From JBGPYB01 sp041493035 (GTDB lineage Bacteria > Acidobacteriota > Vicinamibacteria > Fen-336), in assembly GCA_041493035.1 (NCBI GenBank), contig JBGPYB010000036.1:1-32543 (forward strand): a stretch of 32,543 bases of DNA, in the 5' to 3' direction. How positions within the stretch are numbered: position 1 is the stretch's first letter; every line of letters starts with the position of its first letter. The notes under the pieces were generated by a model. It had not been told where the DNA came from. It did no database searches and saw only the letters and a list, made by a program, of their open reading frames with translations. Of this stretch, positions 16,109 to 24,029 are shown piece after piece. Position numbers and translations under genes: made by a program.

Positions 16109-16655
16109 GCCGACGCCGCTCCTGATCCTGGGCCTCGGGAACCTGCTCTGCAGCGACGACGGCCTCGGCGTCGTGGCGGTCGACCAGCTCCTCCGGCGCT
16201 GGACGCCGCCGGACGGCGTCCTAGTCCTCGATGGCGGGACCCTCGGACTCGCCCTACTGCCCTACGTCGAGGACGCCGAGGCGGCGATCCTCGTCGACGC
16301 CATTCGCGCCGAGGGTCCCCCGGGGACATTGGTGCGGCTCGAGGGGGACGAGGTCGGCCCTGCCGTCTCGGCCCGGCTATCGTCGCACCAGATCGGCGTG
16401 GCCGACCTTCTCGACGCCGCGCGGTTGCGCCTTCGGAGCCCGGAGACGCTTCTGCTGCTCGGGGCCGTGCCGCGGACGCTGGGGCTGGGTCTCGGGCTGT
16501 CGCCGCCGGTCGCGTCGGCCGTGCCGGAGCTGGTAGAACGCATCGTGTCGGCCGCTGCCGAGTTGGGCCACAGGTTCGAAGAGAAGGCGCAGGATGAAGA
16601 CGAGGAGGGGCGGGCAGGCCGCCCTGCTCTTCTCGCTCGCGCTGACGCGCTGTAG
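16095..16655 (+). CDS. Hydrogenase maturation endopeptidase (HyaD/HupD family)
   Basis: 186 aa from GTG 16095. It cleaves the C-terminal peptide of the large subunit after Ni insertion. The core motif ILGLGNLLCSDDGLGV matches the family's G-x-G-N, then D-E/D-G-x-G. Ni-sensing acidic residues would be the Asp of SDDG and the Asp of ILVDAIR, with the His of SSHQIGVAD as the third. After about residue 155 the sequence is a charged tail (EEKAQDEDEEGRAGRPALL) that overlaps the cytochrome c gene by 62 nt. This tail is longer than I expect for the family. No hyp accessory genes are in the window. Confidence 0.9.
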   Translation: MRGGRPTPLLILGLGNLLCSDDGLGVVAVDQLLRRWTPPDGVLVLDGGTLGLALLPYVEDAEAAILVDAIRAEGPPGTLVRLEGDEVGPAVSARLSSHQIGVADLLDAARLRLRSPETLLLLGAVPRTLGLGLGLSPPVASAVPELVERIVSAAAELGHRFEEKAQDEDEEGRAGRPALLARADAL

Positions 16656-17013
16656 CGGCGCCGACGCCGACATGCCGAGGCACTACCGGCGGATCGACGT
16701 GCCCGTGGCGCAGCTCCGGTCGGACGAGGCACGGTCCCGTGGCCGCGCGCTGTTCTTGGAGCACTGCACCCTGTGCCACGGGGAACGAGCCGATGGCCAT
16801 GGCCTCCGCCGCGAGGCCTTCAACCGCCCGCCGGCCGACTTCACGGATCCCGCCTGGCAGCGGCGCACCTCCGACCGCCGCGCCTACTTTGCGATCCGCG
16901 AAGGGGTCGCGGGGACGGCCATGCCGAGCTGGCGCTCCCTCGAGGAAGGGGAGACGTGGGATCTCGTGGCCTACGTCAAGACCGTCGCCGATGCTCCCCG
17001 CAACCCGCGCTGA
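16594..17013 (+). CDS. Periplasmic mono-heme cytochrome c
   Basis: 139 aa. An N-terminal export signal (TRRGGQAALLFSLALTRCSG; the Cys may be a lipobox residue) is followed by a class I cytochrome c domain with one heme site, C-T-L-C-H near residue 58, and a downstream Met in GTAMPSWRSL as probable sixth ligand. The helix WDLVAYVKTVAD closes the fold, as in the cytochrome c553/CbbC-type family. It starts inside the 3' end of the protease gene in another frame; ATG 16594 is chosen because it gives the signal sequence. Its place at the end of the hydrogenase operon suggests it may take electrons from the hydrogenase or deliver them to a terminal oxidase (inference). Confidence 0.85.
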   Translation: MKTRRGGQAALLFSLALTRCSGADADMPRHYRRIDVPVAQLRSDEARSRGRALFLEHCTLCHGERADGHGLRREAFNRPPADFTDPAWQRRTSDRRAYFAIREGVAGTAMPSWRSLEEGETWDLVAYVKTVADAPRNPR

Positions 17014-17069
17014 ACCCACCCACTCGCACTTGACTTGCGGGGTGTAGACTCCGGGGCCGAGGGGGTGCC

Positions 17070-19025
17070 ATGGGCCGTTCACGAGCTCTCCTGGTGATGG
17101 GGGTGGCTCTTTCGCCGTGCCTGCCAGCGCACGCCGCGTCGGGTCCCGACGCGCGGACTCTCACGGACCCGAAGTCGGTCTCGTCGGTCACGAACCCGGC
17201 CGCCAAGCCGATCCCGATCGACGATCTCTATTTCACGAGGAGCGTCTTCGGAGCGACGTGGTCGCCCGACGGCCGGGAGGTGGCCTTCACCACCGACATG
17301 TCGGGGCGCAACAACCTCTGGAAGGTGAGCGCGACCGGGGGCTGGCCCATCCAGCTTGCCCAGTCCGACGACGGGCAGTACGGGGCGGCGTGGTCGCCCG
17401 ACGGCAAGTGGATCGCCTTTCAACAAGACCGAGCGGGGGATGAGCTTTACGACCTGTACGCGCTGCCCGCTGAGGGCGGGGAGGTCGTGAACCTCACGGA
17501 CTCGGCCGACATCCGCGAGGATTCGCCGCGCTGGTCCCCCGACGGAAAGGCCATCGCCCTCAACTACAAGCCGAAGACGTCGACGGTCTACGACATTGCT
17601 CTCCTCGACTGGGCCACGCGCCAGGTTCGCAAGCTCACGAGCGAGGCCACCAAAGACCATCTTTGGTCCTCGGTGGCGTGGAGCCCCGATGGCAAGACGC
17701 TTTACGCCAACCGGGCCGAGGTCAGCTTTACCGACTCCGATGTCTACCGGATCGACGTGGCGTCGGGGAAGGTCGAGGGCCTCACACCCCACACCGGGAA
17801 GACCCTCCACAGGGCGACGTCACTGTCACCCGACGGAAAGGTACTGTTGCTTTCGTCGAACGCGAAGGGCGGCTATCAGAACGTCGCGCTTCTCGACGTG
17901 GCGACGAAGAAGGTGACGTGGGTTACCGACGTCAAATGGGAGGCGACTGCGGGAGACTTCTCTCCCGACGGCAAGAGCTTCACCTATGTGATCAACGAGG
18001 ACGGCCGCACCGACGCCTATCTGGCTGATCGTGCGACAGGGCAGGGGACCAAGATTGCGCTGCCCGACGGACTCAACTTCCCGTCGGGGAACCCGAGTGC
18101 CTTTGCCCCTCGCGGCGATCGAGTCCTCGTCTCTCACCAAAGCTCGACGCAGCCGTCCGACCTCTGGGTATATGACGTCGTGGGGCGCCGGTCGACGCAG
18201 CTCACGTTCTCGGCCATCGCAAGCCTCAAGGCGGCCGCCCTGCCGCCGGCGCAGATCGTCCACTACAAGACCTTCGACGGGAAGATCATCAGCGCGCTTC
18301 TCTGGGTACCGCCGAACCTGAAGCGCGATGGCCGGAGCCCGGCGCTCGTCCTTCCTCACGGCGGCCCCACGGGCCAAGTCGTGGACTACTGGAACAGCGA
18401 CGCCGCGGCCCTCGCCTCCCGCGGCTACCTCTGCATCGCCCCCAACGTCCGCGGCTCCACGGGCTATGGCATGGAGTTCCAGAAGGCCAACTATCAGGAT
18501 CTGGGTGGTGGCGACCTCCAGGACGAGGTGTACGCGGCGCGCTTCCTCGTCGAGACGGGCTACGTCGACACGACGAAGGTCGGCATCACGGGGGGATCCT
18601 ACGGCGGTTACATGACCCTCGCCGCCATCGGCCGTACGCCCGATGTCTGGGCGGCCGGCGTCGAGATGTACGGCATCATCGACTGGTACACCATGCTCCA
18701 GCACGAGGACCCGATGTTGCAGGAGTACGAGAAGAGCCTGCTCGGTGATCCCGTGAAGGACCGCGCGATCTACGAGGCCGCGTCGCCCATCAAGTACCTC
18801 CACAACGCGAAGGCGCCGCTCCTGGTGCTGCAAGGGGAGAACGACCCGCGCGTGCCCAAGGAAGAGGCGGAGCAGGTCGTCGAGCTGCTCAAGAAGGACG
18901 GCAAGACGGTGGACGTCCACTACTACCCCAACGAGGGGCACGGCTTCGCCAAACGCGAAAATCAGATCGACTCGATCAAGCGGACGGTGGAGTGGTTCGA
19001 TCGGTACTTGAAGAGCCGGAACTAG
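17070..19025 (+). CDS. Exported S9 family peptidase (DPP/acylaminoacyl-peptidase-like)
   Basis: 651 aa with signal peptide ending PAHAASG. Residues about 45-380 form a beta propeller with repeated W-S-P-D-G motifs (TWSPDGREVAFT, WSPDGKWIAF, WSPDGKAIAL, WSPDGKTLYA). The C-terminal third is an alpha/beta hydrolase with nucleophile Ser510 in GGSYGGYMT, Asp592 in GENDPRV and His624 in EGHGFAKREN, a full triad. It cleaves peptides in the periplasm. SD GAGGGGGT precedes ATG 17070. It stands 57 nt after the cytochrome c gene and 11 nt before the Gfo/Idh gene, so it probably heads an operon with it. Confidence 0.95.
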   Translation: MGRSRALLVMGVALSPCLPAHAASGPDARTLTDPKSVSSVTNPAAKPIPIDDLYFTRSVFGATWSPDGREVAFTTDMSGRNNLWKVSATGGWPIQLAQSDDGQYGAAWSPDGKWIAFQQDRAGDELYDLYALPAEGGEVVNLTDSADIREDSPRWSPDGKAIALNYKPKTSTVYDIALLDWATRQVRKLTSEATKDHLWSSVAWSPDGKTLYANRAEVSFTDSDVYRIDVASGKVEGLTPHTGKTLHRATSLSPDGKVLLLSSNAKGGYQNVALLDVATKKVTWVTDVKWEATAGDFSPDGKSFTYVINEDGRTDAYLADRATGQGTKIALPDGLNFPSGNPSAFAPRGDRVLVSHQSSTQPSDLWVYDVVGRRSTQLTFSAIASLKAAALPPAQIVHYKTFDGKIISALLWVPPNLKRDGRSPALVLPHGGPTGQVVDYWNSDAAALASRGYLCIAPNVRGSTGYGMEFQKANYQDLGGGDLQDEVYAARFLVETGYVDTTKVGITGGSYGGYMTLAAIGRTPDVWAAGVEMYGIIDWYTMLQHEDPMLQEYEKSLLGDPVKDRAIYEAASPIKYLHNAKAPLLVLQGENDPRVPKEEAEQVVELLKKDGKTVDVHYYPNEGHGFAKRENQIDSIKRTVEWFDRYLKSRN

Positions 19026-19036
19026 AGGAGGCTGAC

Positions 19037-20383
19037 ATGGATCGCCGCCGATTCCTGAAGACGACCGCTGCCGCTCTCGCCTGGTCGAGCCTCCCGAGCT
19101 ACGCGGCCGAGTCTCTCGAGAAGAAGCGACGGGTCGGCCTCATCGGCTCCGGGTGGTACGGCAAGTGCGACCTCTTTCGCCTGATCCAGGTGGCACCAGT
19201 GGAGGTCGTGTCGCTCTGCGACGTGGACAAGATCATGCTGGCCGACGCCGTCGAGCAGGTGGCCGCGCGCCAGGCTTCGCGCAAGCGGCCACGCGCCTAC
19301 GCCGACTACCGCGACATGCTCCGGGAGAAGGACCTCGACATCGTGTTGGTCGCAACCCCCGACCATTGGCACGCTCTCCCCATGATCGCCGCAGTCGAAG
19401 CCGGCGCCGACGTGTACGTCCAGAAGCCCACCAGCGTCGACGTCGTGGAGAGCCAGGCCATGCTCGCCGCCGCCCGGAAACACGCGCGCGTGGTCCAGGT
19501 GGGCACCCAGAGGCGGAGCACGCCGCACATCGTCGAAGCCCGGGAGAGGATCGTCCGGGAAGGCCGGCTGGGCAAGGTGGGCCTGATCGAGATCTACTGC
19601 TACTACCCCATGCGCACGACCGCGAACCCGCCGGACGTCGCTCCCCCCGCGAATCTGGACTACGACATGTGGACCGGTCCTGCCCCGATGCGACCCTACA
19701 ACCAGCTCGTCCACCCGATCGGCTGGCGCCAGTTCATCGAGTATGGGAACGGCGTCGTGGGCGACATGTGCGTCCACATGCTGGACATGGTGCGCTTCCT
19801 GCTGGACCTCGGCTCGCCCCGGAGCGTCAGCTCCTCCGGTGGCATCCTCGTGAGCAAAGCCAGCAAGGCCAACATCTCGGATACCCAGACCGCCACCTTC
19901 GACTTCGGCGACCTGAAGATCGTCTGGACGCATCGGACCTGGGGCGACCCGCCCGACCCGAAGTATCCCTGGGGCGCCACCCTGTACGGCGACAAGGGCA
20001 CGTTGAAGGCCAGCGTGATGAGCTATGACTTCGTCCCCGAAGGCGGCGGCGCCGCCGTGCACAAGGACGTCACCTACGAGCTGGAGCAGTATCCCGATGA
20101 CAAGACCGAAGTCGCTCTCGAGCAGCACGTGGCTCCGGCCATCCGCGCGCACATGAAGGATTTCCTGGCCGCCATCGACTCGCGCGGGCGGCCGGTGGCT
20201 GACATCGAGCAAGGCCACATCTCCAGCACCGCCTGCATTCTCGCGAACATTTCGATGGGGCTTGGTAGGACCCTCGACTGGGACGCGGCGCTCGGCCGGG
20301 TCGTGGGCGACGACGCGGCCAACCTCGCGCTGCGGCGGCCCTACCGGGCACCCTGGGTCCATCCGGATCCGACGACGGTCTAG
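19037..20383 (+). CDS. Tat-exported Gfo/Idh/MocA family oxidoreductase
   Basis: 448 aa; NAD(P)-dependent sugar oxidoreductase family. A Tat signal (DRRRFLKTTAAALAWSS) is followed by the Rossmann motif GLIGSGWYGKCDL, a VATPDHWHALPM strand/loop, and Q-K-P-T (the family's E-K-P, catalytic Lys). A C-terminal alpha/beta domain follows (NGVVGDMCVHMLDMVRF). SD AGAGGAGG precedes ATG 19037. Exported members of this family are typical of Planctomycetota- and Acidobacteriota-like sugar utilisation. The paired downstream TIM-barrel gene suggests oxidation/isomerisation of a glycoside or cyclitol. The substrate is unknown. Confidence 0.93.
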   Translation: MDRRRFLKTTAAALAWSSLPSYAAESLEKKRRVGLIGSGWYGKCDLFRLIQVAPVEVVSLCDVDKIMLADAVEQVAARQASRKRPRAYADYRDMLREKDLDIVLVATPDHWHALPMIAAVEAGADVYVQKPTSVDVVESQAMLAAARKHARVVQVGTQRRSTPHIVEARERIVREGRLGKVGLIEIYCYYPMRTTANPPDVAPPANLDYDMWTGPAPMRPYNQLVHPIGWRQFIEYGNGVVGDMCVHMLDMVRFLLDLGSPRSVSSSGGILVSKASKANISDTQTATFDFGDLKIVWTHRTWGDPPDPKYPWGATLYGDKGTLKASVMSYDFVPEGGGAAVHKDVTYELEQYPDDKTEVALEQHVAPAIRAHMKDFLAAIDSRGRPVADIEQGHISSTACILANISMGLGRTLDWDAALGRVVGDDAANLALRRPYRAPWVHPDPTTV

Positions 20384-20399
20384 ACTGAGGAGGTCGTTC

Positions 20400-21290
20400 A
20401 TGAGCTCGCGTCGTGTCTTTCTTTCCACGCTCGCCGCAGGGTTGGGCACAGCCGTCATCCGGCCAGGCGGCGCCCAGGCTGCGATGACACCCGAGGTCAA
20501 GAGTCATCTCGGTGGCCCGATCGGGTTACAGCTCTACAGCCTGCGAGCGTACCTGCCGAAGGACATTCCGGGCACCCTCGCGCGGCTGCGGTCCCTGGGA
20601 ATCCGGGAGGTCGAGGGAGGCGGGCCCGCGGGCACGACGCCCGCGGACTTTCGGGACGCCCTGGACAAGGCCGATCTCGTCTGCCAAAGCATCGGCGCAG
20701 GGTTCGATCGCGTGAAGGGGGACATGGCGGGCGTCCTCAAGGACGCGAAGACCTTGGGGGCGAGATTCGTCATGTGTGGCTGGATTCCCCACGACGACGC
20801 GGCTGGCCTGACCCGCGACGCGACACTCCAGGCTGCCGAGGCCTTCAACGCGGCCGGCAAGACTGCCCGTTCGGAAGGCGTACGCTTCGCCTATCATTGC
20901 CACGGCTATGAATTCGTACCCGCGAACGAGGGGACGCTCTTCGACACGCTCGTGAAGCAAACCGACCCGGCGCTCGTGTCGTTCGAAATCGACATCTTCT
21001 GGGCCAAGGCCGGCGGAGCCGACCCGACGAAGCTCGTCGCCTCGTTGCCGGGGCGCGTGCCCCTGATGCACATCAAGGATATGCAAAAGGGGCTCATCCT
21101 TCCGCCCGGGAGCAGCAAGGCCTCGGACGACACCAACGTCGCCGCGGGAACGGGTCAGCTCGACCTCCCCGCCATCCTTCGTGCCGCGCGAAAGTCCGGA
21201 ACGGAGATCTTCTATCTCGAGGACGAGAGCGAACACCCGTGGGAGCAGGTCCCCGAGAGTCTCAAATACCTGTCGAACCTCAAGCTCTGA
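20400..21290 (+). CDS. Exported sugar phosphate isomerase/epimerase (TIM-barrel)
   Basis: 296 aa; xylose isomerase-like TIM barrel. A twin-arginine signal (SSRRVFLSTLAAGLG) precedes GLQLYSLRAYLPKD, a typical first strand. Metal-site residues expected in the family appear in FAYHCHGYEF, FEIDIFWAK, MHIKDM and YLEDESEHPW. SD GAGGAGG precedes ATG 20400, 16 nt after the Gfo/Idh stop. Together the two look like a periplasmic pathway for a keto-sugar or inositol-like substrate (inference). A short hairpin (GAGGC/GCCTC) spans the stop region before the convergent neighbour. Confidence 0.92.
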   Translation: MSSRRVFLSTLAAGLGTAVIRPGGAQAAMTPEVKSHLGGPIGLQLYSLRAYLPKDIPGTLARLRSLGIREVEGGGPAGTTPADFRDALDKADLVCQSIGAGFDRVKGDMAGVLKDAKTLGARFVMCGWIPHDDAAGLTRDATLQAAEAFNAAGKTARSEGVRFAYHCHGYEFVPANEGTLFDTLVKQTDPALVSFEIDIFWAKAGGADPTKLVASLPGRVPLMHIKDMQKGLILPPGSSKASDDTNVAAGTGQLDLPAILRAARKSGTEIFYLEDESEHPWEQVPESLKYLSNLKL

Positions 21291-21309
21291 GAGGCGGAGC
21301 CTCAGCGCG

Positions 21310-23259
21310 TCACGGCTGGACGTCCCAGACGAGACGCCCGAGCCCAGTCGGACTGCTGAAGAAGACCTCGACCGCGTTCGGGCCCGCGTTCAGCGACACA
21401 GGGGCGCGGGCCAGCGCGAAGCCGCGGCTCGCGCGCGCGAGCGCCGTCCGGCCGTTCAGGGAGATGCGCGCCTCCCCGTCCACCCCGAGCAGCAGAGTGT
21501 AGGTGTGGGCCCGAGCACAGGTGATCGTGCCTGACCACGAGCCGTCGAAGGCATGACCCGGCGACGGCGCGAGATGGGGAGCGTCGGCGACCAGTTTGTC
21601 GACCCACGCCACTTCGGAGCGAAAGGCGTCGGCAGGGCCGACCACGGATGGGGTCTCGTCGAGTGCGTTCGGCGGCCGGGGGGCCACGCCGAAGCATCCG
21701 ACGTCGGATGACACACCCATTTCCCCCTGGATCGAGAAACGGTGGCGAAGGCCCGCGAACACAAGGGAGTTCTCGTCGAGAAGCCGGGGCGAGCTTTCCG
21801 AGCGGAGGAAGCAGACCCTGACCTTCGCAAGGCGCTCGGGGCCTCCTCGTGCAAGCTCGTGGAGGTCGTCGCGGATCGCGTCCAGGGGGCGAACGGGCAG
21901 CCGGCTGTACCGGGCGTGCCGCGAGCCGAAGACCAGGAGCGACCGCTCGAAGCGCGCGTGGCCGAGCCCAAGGTAGAGCCGCTCGAGAACACCCGCCGGG
22001 TTGCCCCTGTCCTCGTGGTCGGCGCTCAGGTTGTGCAGCAGGACCACCTCGTGGCCCGCGTCGATCTCGGCGCGGACGGACCGAGCGAAGTCGACCTTGT
22101 GGGGGAAGACGCTGTAGTCGGGCGCCCCCGTGAAGGGCAACGGTTCCACCCGCTCGGCCAGCGGCACATGGAAGAAGCGGACGAGATCAACCCCTTGCCA
22201 CACGTTGCCCATGACGAGGCCCGCAAGGACGATCTTCTTGACGGGAAGCCACGACGACGGCTGGGCGTGCGTCCACGCGAGCGCGACGGCGACGATCGCG
22301 TAGTACGTGACGGTGAGGTAGCGCCGAGGGAAGAGATCGCCACCGTTCATGTCCGCCAACAGGACCACCGCAACCACCTGGAACGCAAGGCCTCCGGCGA
22401 CGAGCCCGCGGTGGCGGATCGAGACGAACAACGCCAGGAGGCCGAGGGGCAGCAGGATGGGCAGGTCCAGGTGCGTCCCGAAGAAGCGCGGAAGCAGATG
22501 GCCCGCGGTTCGCAAGGCGCCCGTGGGAGAGAGGTGACCGATCACGAGGGCGACGTTACGGCCCCGGTCGAGGGAGATGCAGACGGCTTGGAGCAGCGCG
22601 ACGAGGATCCAGACCGCTCGTGTGCGGCTCGGGGCGCTCCGCTCCAGGACGCTGGCCAGGACCAACGCCACGAAAAACGTCTTTCCCGACTCGTACAGGT
22701 TCCAGGAGAGGGCCAGGACCCCGAGGCAGGCGAGCAGGGTCGCGAGCGGGCGTTCGCGGAGCCTCGGCCTCGTCACCACGAGGAGCGCGAGGCAGTGGGG
22801 CAGGAAACCCGTTGCGTACGGGTAGCCCGAGACCGCGAAGGAGAGGAGCGCGGGGGAGCAGGCCCAGGCGAGCGCCAGGAGCCAGGTCTGGTCGCGGGGG
22901 AGGTCGGCGAGCTTCCGGATGACGCCGAAAGTGGCGGCCACCAGAAGGAAGTTCAGGAGGTGGCCCCAGTACTCCCACGGCCACAGCTTCGTCAGTGCGC
23001 CCGGGACGAGGGTGAACAGCAGGCTGTTGGTGTGGTTCCAGTACCCGAACTCGACGACGGCACGGCCGAGTTGCCCCAGGGCGGTGAGGAACGGCAGCGT
23101 CGACAGCATGTAGAGGCCGTAGGTGGGCCCCACCAGGTCCCAGCCGGCGTAGTAGTCGCCCCTCAGGATCACCCGGACGAGCAGGCTCAGGGCGAGCGAC
23201 GCGAACGCGAGAACGGGAACTACGTGCTTGAGGGCGGTGCTCCTGGTCGAGGTCGTCAC
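21310..23259 (-). CDS. Polytopic membrane protein, glycosyltransferase-like, with PA14-like tail
   Basis: 649 aa, GTG 23259. The first 380 residues hold about nine to eleven hydrophobic helices (VVPVLAFASLALSLLVRVIL, LLNFLLVAATFGVI, PLATLLACLGVLALSWNLY and others) with aromatic/acidic loops such as RGDYYAGWDLVGP and WNLYESGKTFF. This layout resembles GT-C/ArnT-like or uncharacterised membrane proteins. After a soluble region, residues about 565-649 form a beta-sandwich with the pattern GSWSGTITCARAHTYTL, then GEARISLNGR, then NAVEVFF, typical of PA14-type carbohydrate-binding domains. It may transfer sugars or lipid-linked groups and bind glycans outside. No catalytic residues can be assigned. 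Confidence 0.8.
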   Translation of the reverse strand: MTTSTRSTALKHVVPVLAFASLALSLLVRVILRGDYYAGWDLVGPTYGLYMLSTLPFLTALGQLGRAVVEFGYWNHTNSLLFTLVPGALTKLWPWEYWGHLLNFLLVAATFGVIRKLADLPRDQTWLLALAWACSPALLSFAVSGYPYATGFLPHCLALLVVTRPRLRERPLATLLACLGVLALSWNLYESGKTFFVALVLASVLERSAPSRTRAVWILVALLQAVCISLDRGRNVALVIGHLSPTGALRTAGHLLPRFFGTHLDLPILLPLGLLALFVSIRHRGLVAGGLAFQVVAVVLLADMNGGDLFPRRYLTVTYYAIVAVALAWTHAQPSSWLPVKKIVLAGLVMGNVWQGVDLVRFFHVPLAERVEPLPFTGAPDYSVFPHKVDFARSVRAEIDAGHEVVLLHNLSADHEDRGNPAGVLERLYLGLGHARFERSLLVFGSRHARYSRLPVRPLDAIRDDLHELARGGPERLAKVRVCFLRSESSPRLLDENSLVFAGLRHRFSIQGEMGVSSDVGCFGVAPRPPNALDETPSVVGPADAFRSEVAWVDKLVADAPHLAPSPGHAFDGSWSGTITCARAHTYTLLLGVDGEARISLNGRTALARASRGFALARAPVSLNAGPNAVEVFFSSPTGLGRLVWDVQP

Positions 23260-23323
23260 GCGGTCGCGTACGGGAGGCTACCCGCACGTCGCCGTTCGCG
23301 CAAACGCAGGGCGAGACGATCAG

Positions 23324-24016
23324 ATGTCGGGTGTCGTGAACCCGCCGCCGTTCCGCGATATCCTGCGAGCGATGCCGGACTCAGTGGCGTGGACGGCGCC
23401 TCGCTGGCTTTCCAATCCCTGGTTCGACCGAGTCGTCGCCCTCGTGGCGGTGGCCCCATTCGTCTCTCAGCTTCTTGGCGCGGCCCGGGCCGGCACGCTC
23501 GGTGTGCCGGAACTGACCGTCATCGTCAACTACTCGTTGCTCCTCGCGACGATGGTCTTCCGCACGCCGCCGGTCCGCGTGACCGCCAACCCGCTCTTCT
23601 GGCTTCTGACCTTCGTGGCCACCTACTGGGGCTTTCTCACGGTGCTGCTCTATGAGCCGGGGGCGCGGCTCGCCCCGACGTGGCTCGTCGACGCGATCAG
23701 CCTCGTGTCCTTGCTCATCTCCGCCTACGCCCGGCTGAGCCTGGGCCGCAGCATCGGCTTCGTTCCGGCCGAGCGGAGGATCGTGACGTCGGGAGCGTAC
23801 GCCTTCGTCCGCCATCCCATCTACACGGGCCTCTTCGTGTCGCTGTTCGCGCTGCACCTGTCGGCGTCGTCCTGGCGCAACCTCGCCCTCGACGTCACCG
23901 CGGTCGGGCTCTTCGTCGTCAAGACCCTCGTCGAGGAGCGCTTCCTGGAGAAGAGCGCGGACTACGCCGCCTACATGCGGCAGGTGCGCTGGCGCTGGTT
24001 GCCGGGTCTCGTGTGA
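23324..24016 (+). CDS. Isoprenylcysteine carboxyl methyltransferase-like membrane protein
   Basis: About 230 aa. Five or more membrane helices (VVALVAVAPFVSQLLG, VIVNYSLLLATMVF, LFWLLTFVATYWGFLTVLLY, ISLVSLLISAYARLSLG, LFVSLFALHLSA) precede the ICMT/PEMT signature SGAYAFVRHPIYTGLF and a C-terminal V-E-E-R-F-L with Y-A-A-Y-M. These are the SAM-binding elements of the family. It methylates small or membrane substrates in related bacteria; the substrate is unknown. ATG 23372 is an alternative start, and neither ATG has a strong ribosome-binding site. Divergent from the large membrane gene 65 nt away. Confidence 0.85.
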   Translation: MSGVVNPPPFRDILRAMPDSVAWTAPRWLSNPWFDRVVALVAVAPFVSQLLGAARAGTLGVPELTVIVNYSLLLATMVFRTPPVRVTANPLFWLLTFVATYWGFLTVLLYEPGARLAPTWLVDAISLVSLLISAYARLSLGRSIGFVPAERRIVTSGAYAFVRHPIYTGLFVSLFALHLSASSWRNLALDVTAVGLFVVKTLVEERFLEKSADYAAYMRQVRWRWLPGLV

Positions 24017-24029
24017 CAGGGCGACGGAC

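Noticed and set aside
17013..17069. Sigma70 promoter for the S9 peptidase (TTGACT and TAGACT)
   Set aside because: The two boxes are only 9 bp apart, too close for a normal promoter.
21742..23655. 637-codon plus-strand frame across the membrane protein gene
   Set aside because: Its composition is extremely rich in Arg, Glu and Gln with no start signal; the opposite strand carries a coherent polytopic protein.
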